Positions 6,918 to 14,298 of a stretch of 18,009 nucleotides of DNA are shown one piece after another. The notes beneath the pieces were generated by a model. That model made no database searches. It worked only from the letters and a program-made list of their open reading frames with translations, and was not told the DNA's origin. A program made the position numbers and the translations under genes. Source of the stretch: Candidatus Thorarchaeota archaeon MP11T_1 (GTDB taxonomy: Archaea; Asgardarchaeota; Thorarchaeia; Thorarchaeales; Thorarchaeaceae); contig PJET01000044.1 in the NCBI GenBank assembly GCA_002825515.1, positions 1 through 18,009 of the forward strand. The letters run 5' to 3'. Position 1 is the stretch's first letter. The number at the start of each line of letters is the position of its first letter.

Positions 6918-7736
6918 TTGAACCAAGAACTCGAACAGAAAGACGTAGCAGCATTCCAAGAGGGGATTATGAGTTGGTGGAAGAAAAATGCTCGTAGTCT
7001 TCCTTGGAGAGAAGATCCAAACCCCTATCATGTCATGGTATCAGAGATTATGTTACAACAGACTCAAGTTAATCGAGTTATTCCAAAATACAAACAGTTC
7101 TTAGAAAAATTCCCAACGTTTGAGTCACTAGCCTCTGCAGAAACTAAGCGGCTTCTTCAGGTGTGGAGTGGACTAGGTTACAACCGTCGTGCATTATGGC
7201 TTAAAGAGGCTGCCAAGCAGGTTGTCGATAGAGGAGAATTCCCGCAAACTGTCAAAGAGCTTAGGCAGCTAAAAGGTATTGGACCCTACACATCACGATC
7301 CATTCTCATTTTCGCGTTCAATCAAGACCTCGCTGCAGTTGATACAAACATACGACGGGTTTTCATCGCTTCCGGATTCGGAAATGAAAATATGTCTGAG
7401 AAAGAGCTTCAGGAAATCGCAGATGCAGTGCTTTTGAAAGGCAGGTCTCGGGATTGGCATAATGCACTCATGGATTTTGGGTCACAGGTTATGACATCCA
7501 GCTCAACTGGCATTTCACCTACATCAAAACAAACTTGCTATGACGGGTCATCAAGACAGGTTCGCGGAGCAATAATCCGAGCTCTAACGAAGACGAACGA
7601 GGTGGGCCTCGAAGAGCTTATGCTAATGATTGATTGTGATTTGAATAGACCTGAAATCCAAATGATCATGACTCAACTAATAGCTGATGGTCTAGTGGAA
7701 GAGGTATCGAAATCAAGTTATAGAATATCCCAGTAA
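6918..7736 (+). CDS. mutY: MutY-type adenine DNA glycosylase lacking the 4Fe-4S cluster
   Basis: A 272-residue HhH-GPD glycosylase that removes A opposite 8-oxoguanine. Visible are LPWREDPNPYHVMVSEIMLQQTQV with catalytic Glu43, WSGLGYNRRA (Tyr88), the helix-hairpin-helix LKGIGPYTSRSIL at 118-130 and VDTNIRRV with catalytic Asp142. Normal MutY ends this domain with four cluster-binding Cys (C-x6-C-x2-C-x5-C). Here the stretch after MDFGSQ (191-208) is Ser/Thr-rich and has one Cys (207); the whole protein has only two. There is no NUDIX-like 8-oxoG recognition domain; instead QVRGAIIRALT to YRISQ (214-272) looks like a winged helix, as in some actinobacterial MutY proteins. Start TTG 6918 keeps the first helix; ATG at residue 18 would cut it. 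The gene converges on the Ig-protein gene. Confidence 0.87.
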   Translation: MNQELEQKDVAAFQEGIMSWWKKNARSLPWREDPNPYHVMVSEIMLQQTQVNRVIPKYKQFLEKFPTFESLASAETKRLLQVWSGLGYNRRALWLKEAAKQVVDRGEFPQTVKELRQLKGIGPYTSRSILIFAFNQDLAAVDTNIRRVFIASGFGNENMSEKELQEIADAVLLKGRSRDWHNALMDFGSQVMTSSSTGISPTSKQTCYDGSSRQVRGAIIRALTKTNEVGLEELMLMIDCDLNRPEIQMIMTQLIADGLVEEVSKSSYRISQ

Positions 7737-7751
7737 TCCAATCAAGATGTT

Positions 7752-9557
7752 TTACCAATGCCACATTTTATGGCGGTGGCAAGACCAATGCTTCCAATAA
7801 TGACCATGGTGCGAATGATGTTTCCATCGATGGTCGTGGATTACGATATTTCCGCGGTGTACATAACCAAGAGGATCATATCCAGCGTCATACACAACCA
7901 TACCTAATTGATCAAAGATTTGAATCTGAAAGATGTCATTTCTGCATCGTTTCTTGTAGTCCCAGACATCTACCCGAAGCCTATAGCTCTCTTCTAATTG
8001 GATCTTTTCACCTGTATCTAAATTAATCACATAGACTGTACAGATTGCTTCAAAGAAGGCATGATTCCCATCAATTGAGAAACCTGTGATTTCAGTTGTC
8101 CTGATAAAGTACATCAAGTTATCAATTCGAACAGTGTAGTGAGCAAAGCCCTTCAGAATTCCTCTGTAGCTGTATTTCACTAGGAAGGCAAAATGGCCCT
8201 TGTTTCCATCCGAATCACGAATCCAACCTGCACCTGTAGCTTTACCTCGTGAGGGTTCATAGATAGTTAGAATGGCAGCGTCAGAATCGGGACCATTATA
8301 GTGAAAGTTGTGTTGAGGACAAAGACTGACAACAACAAGATACTCACCCTCAGTGAGATTGGGAACTTCTGTAATTGCGAGTCCAACACCTTCTAGATCA
8401 GATGGAGTAACCATGATTGGACCAACTACATGAATAGGTGTAGCAGAATCAGCTGATAGATAGATTGTAAACGTCACATAGATCTTGGTCAAGTCACCCA
8501 AGAAACCATCATTCTCTTCGAACACAGTAGCCATCAGGGTCAAGGTTTCATCTGTGTCTCCAATTATCGTCAGACCAGTATAGAAAGTAGTTGCAGATTC
8601 CTTATCAATAACAAACTCAGTTGAGGCTGATGAAGCCAAATACTCAGCATCACCCTCAAAGGATGCAGATACTGTATAGATTCCGGCTGGTTGATCCAGA
8701 ACCAGTTCAGAGGATGCAAATCCTTCCGAGTCCGTGAGTGCAGTTGTTGTTTGAGTCCCAATAATGAATGTGATTAATCTGTTTGCAAGTGGAACTCCGT
8801 TCTGCACATCTATGAGCTGTGCTTCGAGTGTAATCGGGTCGGAGTAGACACCTGATGTGTCCCCACTGTAGATGACAGCTGTTGGGACAGCTGTGGGTAC
8901 AATTACTACCTCCAGAGTCACAGTCGTGAACATTATATTTCCAGCATAATCTTGAGCCTGATAGAAAATAGTGTGGAGACCCTCAACAGAGATAATAAAG
9001 GGACCTCCATAGCGTTCCAAACGTCCTCCATCTAGGCTATATCCAATACTGGAAAGACCCGACCCCAATTCAATGGCACCAAGTGTAACCTGAGTACCTT
9101 GACCAGGAATGCTTTCTGTTTCAAAGGTAAGTTCAGGAGGGGTCTTATCAATTCTAATTGTCGTTTCCTTTGTGTCTTCAACAAATCCAAATATATCGGT
9201 TGAGTTGTAGTAAACTGTAGTATCTCCCTCACTTGACACAGCAAAGGCGTCGGCATAAGTAATCCAGTTTTCACCGTCATAGCTATATGCAGTGGTAAAC
9301 GAAGGTGCTGAACTTAGAACAAAGAATGTGACCGAAACATCAGATATATACCACTCACCCAGCCCATGGGTTCCTATTAACTCGATTATTGTTTCGAGAG
9401 GTTCAATCTCTTGTGAAATAGAGAAATCATTATCCTTAGTTACTACAAGAGAATCATCAACTCCAGGTACTGACACGATAGCAGGTGCTACATTCAGAAA
9501 GACTAGCACGAGCATAAGTGATACTAACAGCAAACATGCTTTCTTCTCAATATTCAT
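7752..9557 (-). CDS. Secreted surface protein with Ig-like domains and a His/Trp-rich C-terminal tail
   Basis: A 601-residue protein. A signal peptide is clear (MNIEKKAC then a Leu/Val-rich core to about residue 25, with a probable cleavage near APA-IVS). Then come two related beta domains (about 65-220) with YSYDGENWITY and YSLDGGRLERYGGPF repeats of the OmpL47/chitobiase-like type, an Ig-like domain near 226-320 (GVPLANRLITFIIG...TDSEGFASS), a further beta domain, and near 440-570 a domain resembling the 'post-COAP-1' type (GAGWIRDSDGNKGHFAFLV). The last 28 residues contain 11 His and 5 Trp and no membrane anchor, so metal or surface binding is possible. The ATG at 9557 follows GAGAGGAG by five bases; the TTG at 9593 would put twelve extra residues ahead of the signal peptide. 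Role unknown. Confidence 0.8.
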   Translation of the reverse strand: MNIEKKACLLLVSLMLVLVFLNVAPAIVSVPGVDDSLVVTKDNDFSISQEIEPLETIIELIGTHGLGEWYISDVSVTFFVLSSAPSFTTAYSYDGENWITYADAFAVSSEGDTTVYYNSTDIFGFVEDTKETTIRIDKTPPELTFETESIPGQGTQVTLGAIELGSGLSSIGYSLDGGRLERYGGPFIISVEGLHTIFYQAQDYAGNIMFTTVTLEVVIVPTAVPTAVIYSGDTSGVYSDPITLEAQLIDVQNGVPLANRLITFIIGTQTTTALTDSEGFASSELVLDQPAGIYTVSASFEGDAEYLASSASTEFVIDKESATTFYTGLTIIGDTDETLTLMATVFEENDGFLGDLTKIYVTFTIYLSADSATPIHVVGPIMVTPSDLEGVGLAITEVPNLTEGEYLVVVSLCPQHNFHYNGPDSDAAILTIYEPSRGKATGAGWIRDSDGNKGHFAFLVKYSYRGILKGFAHYTVRIDNLMYFIRTTEITGFSIDGNHAFFEAICTVYVINLDTGEKIQLEESYRLRVDVWDYKKRCRNDIFQIQIFDQLGMVVYDAGYDPLGYVHRGNIVIHDHRWKHHSHHGHYWKHWSCHRHKMWHW

Positions 9558-9562
9558 TGAGG

Positions 9563-9567
9563 CTCCT
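9563..9567 (-). promoter_or_regulatory. Ribosome binding site deciding the ATG at 9557
   Basis: Minus-strand AGGAG lies five bases before the ATG at 9557 and lets the protein begin just before its signal peptide. The remaining 160 bases upstream, to the end of the thioesterase gene, hold an AT-rich TATTAATAAG box (about 9658-9668) and nothing else I recognise. Confidence 0.6.
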
Positions 9568-9729
9568 CTCCCGTTTGCGAAAATAACAATCAATCAACAT
9601 CCGCAGGAATCGACTGTCTCTCTTGGCCTCGCAACAATCTCGAGCGTATAACATGTTGTCTTATTAATACTCTTTTTCAGACTCTTTTACTGTTGAATGT
9701 GCAAAAGAACTCAAGAATGACGAAATATA

Positions 9730-10203
9730 TCACCTGTTCTCGATTTTAAGAAAAAGTCCCAAATCAACCCTAACTGCCAATACCTCTCCAGTAGCACATT
9801 TCATATCCTCTGAATATAGATCGCATGCTACCTTGATCTTTTTTTCACTCAGCTCTGTAATTTTTGCTCTAAGTGTTATAGGCTTGTTAATGGGAGTTGG
9901 TCTGAGATACTTCAAGGAAATACCACCTGTGACATACATGAAGTGCTGATTGGAACCATCAGCGGCCTTATGAGCTGCTGCATTTGCTGTTCCGGTTCCA
10001 TGGCAGTCAATCAGTGTAGCAATGATTCCTCCATTCAGAATACCAGGGAATGCCATATGGTATTCTTTTGGTACCCAAGTAGCTATGGATTCTTCATCCT
10101 TCCAATAACTTTTCAACTGCAGACCATGTTCATTGTTTTTTCCACAGCCCCAGCAGAATGTACCTTCCTCGGGCCATTGGTTTTGAATTAGTTCCTCAGA
10201 CAT
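9730..10203 (-). CDS. PaaI-like hotdog-fold acyl-CoA thioesterase
   Basis: A 157-residue single-domain hotdog protein. It begins with a Cys pair, FCWGCGKNNEHGLQLKSYW, common in PaaI-type relatives, followed by the active-site helix region MAFPGILNGGIIATLIDCHGTGTA, where Gly-Gly and Asp match the HGG...D pattern of the 4HBT family with Asn in place of the usual His. Later strands GISLKYLRPTPINKPITLRAKI and ATGEVLAVRVD complete the fold. It probably hydrolyses an acyl-CoA or similar thioester in the cytoplasm; the substrate is unknown. The ATG at 10203 is preferred over TTG 10233 because the likely TATA element (10239-10248) would leave no room for the longer form, and GGGA lies eight bases before the ATG. 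Confidence 0.85.
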   Translation of the reverse strand: MSEELIQNQWPEEGTFCWGCGKNNEHGLQLKSYWKDEESIATWVPKEYHMAFPGILNGGIIATLIDCHGTGTANAAAHKAADGSNQHFMYVTGGISLKYLRPTPINKPITLRAKITELSEKKIKVACDLYSEDMKCATGEVLAVRVDLGLFLKIENR

Positions 10204-10238
10204 ACTGACAATCCCTACTCGAGGTACCGACAAATGAT

Positions 10239-10248
10239 GGTATAAACC
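10239..10248. promoter_or_regulatory. TATA-like element shared by two divergent genes
   Basis: GGTATAAACC lies between the thioesterase (start 10203, minus) and the DUF3795 gene (start 10278, plus). On either strand it is a fair TATA box about 37-41 bases from the start codon, allowing leaders of roughly 8-14 bases. Only one AT-rich element fits in the 74-base gap, so the two genes may share it or compete for it. Confidence 0.45.
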
Positions 10249-10277
10249 TAATCTAGTTCTGAGACGGATCCTTGAAT

Positions 10278-10634
10278 ATGAAAAACAAAATCGTGGCTCC
10301 TTGCGGAATTATCTGTACTGATTGTCGAGCGTATCTAGCAACTAAGTCCAATGATTTTGAGAAACTTCAAGAGATTGCTGAAAAATGGTCGAGTGAGGAA
10401 CAAGTTTACGATGCAACGGAACTTGTTTGCGATGGGTGTTTCAGTGAACGATTACACGCTTTTTGTGCTAAATGTGAAGTGAGAAGCTGTGCAATTCAAA
10501 ATGGGTATAGAGTTTGTTCATTATGTCCGTTGTACCCTTGCGATAGATTGAATGATATTTGGAACTTCATAACTGAAGTATCGATTGACAAACTAAAGCT
10601 GACTCTTGAAGAAGAGAGAAGGGCTTCTTATTGA
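10278..10634 (+). CDS. DUF3795 Cys-rich protein
   Basis: A 118-residue Cys-rich protein of the DUF3795 type. Eleven Cys fall in pairs along its length: APCGIICTDCRAYLA at the N-terminus, VCDGCF in the middle, FCAKCEVRSCAIQNGYRVCSLCPLYPCDRL in the second half, a pattern typical of the family and suggestive of zinc or iron-sulfur binding. The function of the family is not known. I start it at ATG 10278 because GGAT lies eight bases upstream; the TTG at 10272 is too close to it. The C-terminal 30 residues are charged helix. It is divergent from the thioesterase, facing the convergent metallo-beta-lactamase-fold gene. Confidence 0.85.
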   Translation: MKNKIVAPCGIICTDCRAYLATKSNDFEKLQEIAEKWSSEEQVYDATELVCDGCFSERLHAFCAKCEVRSCAIQNGYRVCSLCPLYPCDRLNDIWNFITEVSIDKLKLTLEEERRASY

Positions 10635-10660
10635 ATAGAACCCACTTAAAATTCGAGTCT

Positions 10661-11572
10661 TTATTCAATTATGAATTTCACAGTCGAGTAGGTTCCAATA
10701 TCTTTGAAGCTCTTATCAAATGCATTCATCAATGCTGCTCGCCCTCGAAGTCCAGTGCAGTGACAGGGTGCAAGTGTTTTGAGCGGATATTTCTCTAGAT
10801 TCTCAATAGTCTTTTCCAATCGATTATTGGAGGCGTCACGAAGATGTAGCCCTCCTACGACGCCAATGACTGATGTTGAACCTGTAAGCTTGACAGCGTG
10901 GTTCAATGTGTTCACAATCCCAGAGTGGCAACAACCTGTAAGGATGACAACAGAGTCATCCCTCAAGCGAAAAATGACAGAGAGATCATCCTGAATCATA
11001 TCAGCGATTTCTTTTCCGCCTTTCACAGCCACTATTTTCTCTAAATTTCCAGTCAACTTCTCAAAAGAATTGGTGCGAGGAACTACACCAGTGGTCATAA
11101 TTCCATCTGCAACAATATACGGCTCTGTGGTGACAATCACCTCAATCTTTGACTCAAGCTCAGATTTGCTGTAGTATTCATGAATTCCAATTTCATGACG
11201 TTTTCCATCATCAGAGGTGAATATCTTGTGTAACAGCGCATCTGGATGACACAAGACAACAACCTGCTTCTCAGCCATACCAATCACCTTCAACAATCCC
11301 GCTGAGTGATCCCAATGCCCATGGCTAAGGATTATCATTTCAATGGAGGATAGATCTTGCTTCACACTTTCTTTCATAACACCTACATTATGTTCTAAAG
11401 CAGGAGTCCCAGCGCCTGTATCAAAGAGGAATTGAAATTCACTCAAATCATCATAAGTGACTTTGACGAGTGCCGCAAACCCTGCTTCTCCTAAAACTCT
11501 CACATTCTGAACATTGCTATCCGTGAGAATCCGTATTTCAACCTCAACAATTGTCTTTGTCAGCTTGATCAC
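10661..11572 (-). CDS. Metallo-beta-lactamase-fold protein of the COG1237 type
   Basis: A 303-residue MBL-fold metallohydrolase. Metal-site elements: FDTGAG (Asp51), LSHGHWDHSAGL (His84, His86, Asp88, His89), TGCCHSGIVNTL (His216), GGLHLRD (His243) and APCHCTG (His271). GCxHSGIVN and PCHCTG are characteristic of COG1237, which includes the MJ0301 enzyme making a ribofuranosyl-aminobenzene phosphate intermediate linked to tetrahydromethanopterin; homologues elsewhere have unknown roles, so I do not assign that step. The GTG start at 11572 is uncertain: the sequence AGAGGTGATC overlaps it and looks like a full anti-16S complement, so a start a few codons inside is possible. A TATA-like box AGTTTTATCA lies at 11599-11608. 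Confidence 0.82.
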   Translation of the reverse strand: MIKLTKTIVEVEIRILTDSNVQNVRVLGEAGFAALVKVTYDDLSEFQFLFDTGAGTPALEHNVGVMKESVKQDLSSIEMIILSHGHWDHSAGLLKVIGMAEKQVVVLCHPDALLHKIFTSDDGKRHEIGIHEYYSKSELESKIEVIVTTEPYIVADGIMTTGVVPRTNSFEKLTGNLEKIVAVKGGKEIADMIQDDLSVIFRLRDDSVVILTGCCHSGIVNTLNHAVKLTGSTSVIGVVGGLHLRDASNNRLEKTIENLEKYPLKTLAPCHCTGLRGRAALMNAFDKSFKDIGTYSTVKFIIE

Positions 11573-11598
11573 CTCTTGTGTTTGTGGCTTGTATTCTT

Positions 11599-11608
11599 GA
11601 TAAAACTA
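11599..11608 (-). promoter_or_regulatory. Candidate TATA box for the metallo-beta-lactamase-fold gene
   Basis: Minus-strand AGTTTTATCA is centred about 31 bases before the GTG at 11572, predicting a transcript start within a few bases of it. The rest of the 186-base divergent gap towards MsrB contains an AT-rich AAAATATAG (about 11706-11714) that could serve MsrB. Confidence 0.3.
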
Positions 11609-11758
11609 TTAGGACTTCAGTAGGGATTGGTAGGAAGTAGTTCTGAGCTGTTGTGAGTCATATCCCTTGAAGGAAGTTGTATCTTCATTCCAAAATTGAC
11701 AAGTAAAAATATAGCCGCTTTCAAAGAGGTTATCAATATTAATGTACTATTGTTAACT

Positions 11759-12157
11759 ATGGAAGAATCAGAAGTAGATTGGAAGGTAAAATTAAGTCCT
11801 CAACAGTACAAGGTTCTCAGACAATGCGGAACTGAACCACCATTCACAGGTAAGTATGTGCATCACAAAGGGAAAGGCACCTATGTCTGTGCCGGGTGTG
11901 GCAATGTGCTCTTCAGTTCGGATACCAAGTTTGAGTCTGGAACTGGATGGCCAAGCTTTTGGGACAAGGTTTCCGAAGATAGTGTCGAGAGAAAAATGGA
12001 TACAAGCTATGGTATGCGGAGGATTGAGATTGTCTGCAAGAAATGCGGAGGTCATCTAGGTCATGTATTTGACGATGGACCCAATCCTACAGGACTGAGA
12101 TATTGTATCAATTCAGTGGCCTTAGATTTCAAACCCAGCGCAGAAGAAAATATCTAG
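11759..12157 (+). CDS. msrB: Peptide-methionine (R)-S-oxide reductase MsrB
   Basis: A 132-residue MsrB, which reduces methionine-R-sulfoxide in oxidised proteins. It has the family order: [22 protein letters not shown], zinc CxxC pair 1 (Cys44, Cys47), SGTGWPSFW, pair 2 (Cys93, Cys96), [12 protein letters not shown] and the catalytic [11 protein letters not shown] (Cys116), with His99 and His102. The zinc pairs and catalytic Cys are intact; Cys23 may be a resolving Cys, but that is inference. The ATG at 11759 is chosen because the enzyme normally begins about ten residues before LSPQQY; the 21 residues that a start at 11696 would add match nothing. No ribosome site precedes the ATG, which suits a leaderless or short-leader mRNA. 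The acetyltransferase gene follows after about 50 bases. Confidence 0.93.
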   Translation: MEESEVDWKVKLSPQQYKVLRQCGTEPPFTGKYVHHKGKGTYVCAGCGNVLFSSDTKFESGTGWPSFWDKVSEDSVERKMDTSYGMRRIEIVCKKCGGHLGHVFDDGPNPTGLRYCINSVALDFKPSAEENI

Positions 12158-12209
12158 CTATCAACAGTTTTGAATATGAGATTGTCCACACTTGCAGTCT
12201 GTGAAGGAC

Positions 12210-13031
12210 ATGACTCACTGGGAAAAGGAAAAGCTTGTTGTTGACAGCACTCCAACACCAATCACCAAGTCCCAATTGGTTCAGGACCTGAAAGATATTG
12301 GAGTCCAGCCAGGAGATATAGTATCCGTACATAGCTCAATGAGGAAGATAGGATGGGTTGTTGGTGAGCAATTAACTGTCATAGAGGCACTCATGGAGGC
12401 TGTGACAGAAGAGGGATCCATCGTCATGCAGGCGCACACTACTGGAAATTCGGACCCTATGAATTGGAATTACCCATCAGTGCCAGAAGAGTGGTGGGAA
12501 ACAATCCGAAAAGAGATGCCACCTTTTCGCCCAGACATTACACCTTTGAGAAACCTCGGTCGAATCCCTGAACTTTTCAGAATAATGCCAGGAGTACTCC
12601 GTAGTAATCATCCGCAGGTTTCCTGTACTGCGTGGGGAAAGGAAGCAAAGAGTATTGTAAAAGAGCACGAGTTAGCAGACCCATATGGAGAGCGAAGTCC
12701 TTGGGGAGTCCTCTATAGACTGAAGAGCAAAATACTACTTCTCGGAGTTGACCATGAGTCCAACACTGCACTTCATTATGCAGAGAAAAGAGCCAGTAAA
12801 CCTGATTCTCCAAGGCAAATAACTGGAGCAGCCATCATTCAAAATGGAGAGCGAAAATGGTTCACTTGGGAAGATATAAGGTATAACGCAGATGATTTCA
12901 ATGAATTAGGACTAGACTTTGAGAGATCTATTGAATACAAGACCTTCACAGTTGGGCAAGCTGAGTCTAGATTATTGCCTATGAGAGATCTGATTGATTT
13001 TGCAATGGATTGGATACGAGAGAATCGCTGA
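12210..13031 (+). CDS. AAC(3)-family N-acetyltransferase
   Basis: A 273-residue protein of the antibiotic (aminoglycoside 3-N-) acetyltransferase family. Conserved blocks are VSVHSSMRKIGWVVGEQLTVIEALMEAV (acetyl-CoA side), GRIPELFRIMPGVLRSNHPQVSCTAWG with the family's HP-x-x-S pattern, SPWGVLYRLKSKILLLGVDHESNTALHYAEK and FEDI-like WEDIRY. Archaeal and environmental members are widespread and probably acetylate amine substrates other than aminoglycosides, so resistance should not be inferred. The start is ambiguous: TTG 12192, GTG 12201 and ATG 12210 are all in frame; I prefer ATG, though the GAAGGA before it is only one base away. It may be co-transcribed with MsrB. Confidence 0.83.
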   Translation: MTHWEKEKLVVDSTPTPITKSQLVQDLKDIGVQPGDIVSVHSSMRKIGWVVGEQLTVIEALMEAVTEEGSIVMQAHTTGNSDPMNWNYPSVPEEWWETIRKEMPPFRPDITPLRNLGRIPELFRIMPGVLRSNHPQVSCTAWGKEAKSIVKEHELADPYGERSPWGVLYRLKSKILLLGVDHESNTALHYAEKRASKPDSPRQITGAAIIQNGERKWFTWEDIRYNADDFNELGLDFERSIEYKTFTVGQAESRLLPMRDLIDFAMDWIRENR

Positions 13032-13041
13032 ACCCACTGGA

Positions 13042-13257
13042 CTAGAATTTTCCAAGTGTACCATCAAGAGATTTCATGAATCCAGACTCATCTTCGTCTC
13101 TAAGTTTCTTAATCGCCTTCCAAGCTGCGGAGCAGTTTTTGTATTCCACTCCAACAAGCTTGTGTATTTCTTTGTCAATTTCTCGCTTGTTTTCTGATGT
13201 CACGATAACTCCAAGCTCGGTAAAGATTTCATTCATGTGTCTAAAGTAACAAGTCAT
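13042..13257 (-). CDS. Small Cys-containing protein of unknown function (MTCYF family, copy B)
   Basis: A 71-residue paralogue of the protein at 1568-1792. It starts MTCYFRHM, has the Glu-Asn-Lys..Asp-Lys..His helix and the block VEYKNCSAAWKAIKKL, so Cys3 and Cys42 correspond to Cys3 and Cys44 of copy A. It is acidic/basic and helical, with no signal peptide or membrane segment. GGAG (13266-13269) lies eight bases before the ATG, exactly as in copy A. It sits on the opposite strand, 10 bases from the convergent end of the acetyltransferase gene and divergent from DUF362. I believe similar small proteins exist in other archaea but cannot verify it; function unknown. Confidence 0.82.
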   Translation of the reverse strand: MTCYFRHMNEIFTELGVIVTSENKREIDKEIHKLVGVEYKNCSAAWKAIKKLRDEDESGFMKSLDGTLGKF

Positions 13258-13360
13258 ATGTAATTCTCCATGAGAGTTTGAATATTCTGACTATCAATAA
13301 TTCTGACTCTCAAAATCTCCGAGTGAACACTACTTTGAGTGTTTTTCTTGCTCCAATATT

Positions 13361-14287
13361 ATGATGCAGCATGTGAGTCTACAGAAATTCGGTCGAGTAT
13401 CATTCCATGATGGAGTTGATAGAGAGTCGTTTATCCAGGTGATCAAAGAACTCGATTTGACACCACCTGTGGTCATTAAACCAAATTGGGGATTCTCAGT
13501 TATCTACACTGAGGCAGCCATTCTAGATTGGACACTTTCAGCAATTAATGGTGATGCAATCATTGTTGAGAGCTATGGATGGGCTAGATGTAGAGAAGCA
13601 GTGGAGGAGAAAAAATATGGAGCTTGGGATCGTGAGGCTTTACGCAAGTCTGACAAATGGTTTCTTCGATATGCTGGAATAGACAAAGTCTTGGAAAAGC
13701 ATGATGTGGAGTATATCAATATCACTGAGGAGATTTGGGCGGGACGAGCGGCAGAACAAGAAACCATTCAAAAAATAGTGGAGGATTCATACTCCCCCTT
13801 ATTCATGAAGAAGATGGCATCCTTTGTGCCTCAACGGCTATACGACTTGAGTGATGGAACGCTTCTCAATCTTGCTAAGCTCAAATTCATGGGAGATGAT
13901 ATTGTCATCTCTTTGACTCTGAAAAATCTCTTTGGTATGATTCCTGGTCCTGACAGGGGAGAGTTCCATGGAGAAATGAACAAGGCAATGAATCCTAGCA
14001 TCGTTGATATGAACAAGATCTATCGGTCCTTATTCAAGACAAAGGGAGTCGTAGAAGCAGTTCATAGTGCATCAAGTGGAATGACCTTGGAGCCCCAAGT
14101 CTTCATGAATCCTGGTGTTCTATGGAGTTGTGATGACACTCTAGAGCTGGATGCGGTCGTCACCTCGCATGTAGGGTTAGATCCTAATTCTGTAGGATAT
14201 ATGAAACTCGCTGCTCAGAACTTTGGTGAGTGGGATAATGAACCTGTAAGACTGGCAGCAAGTCAAGTCCTATCTCTTTTTTCTTGA
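13361..14287 (+). CDS. DUF362 family protein
   Basis: A 308-residue soluble protein of the DUF362 type. It has PVVIKPNWGF near residues 40-45, IIVESYGW near 67-75, and LTLKNLFGMIPGPDRGEFHG near 190-205 with the KN-x-x-G motif that marks the family. DUF362 proteins often carry a C-terminal 2x4Fe-4S ferredoxin; this one ends without it and contains few Cys, so only the main domain is present. Function is not established. ATGATG at 13361 gives two equivalent starts. The 103 bases upstream form a divergent promoter region with copy B of the small Cys protein. The gene converges on the following methyltransferase, with 11 bases between the stops. Confidence 0.82.
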   Translation: MMQHVSLQKFGRVSFHDGVDRESFIQVIKELDLTPPVVIKPNWGFSVIYTEAAILDWTLSAINGDAIIVESYGWARCREAVEEKKYGAWDREALRKSDKWFLRYAGIDKVLEKHDVEYINITEEIWAGRAAEQETIQKIVEDSYSPLFMKKMASFVPQRLYDLSDGTLLNLAKLKFMGDDIVISLTLKNLFGMIPGPDRGEFHGEMNKAMNPSIVDMNKIYRSLFKTKGVVEAVHSASSGMTLEPQVFMNPGVLWSCDDTLELDAVVTSHVGLDPNSVGYMKLAAQNFGEWDNEPVRLAASQVLSLFS

Positions 14288-14298
14288 CTGAACTCATT

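Noticed and set aside
10779..10994. Plus-strand frame inside the metallo-beta-lactamase-fold gene
   Set aside because: The opposite strand carries all the metal-binding motifs; this translation is low complexity.
11696..11758. N-terminal extension of MsrB
   Set aside because: It adds 21 residues with no MsrB similarity; ATG 11759 gives the usual family start.
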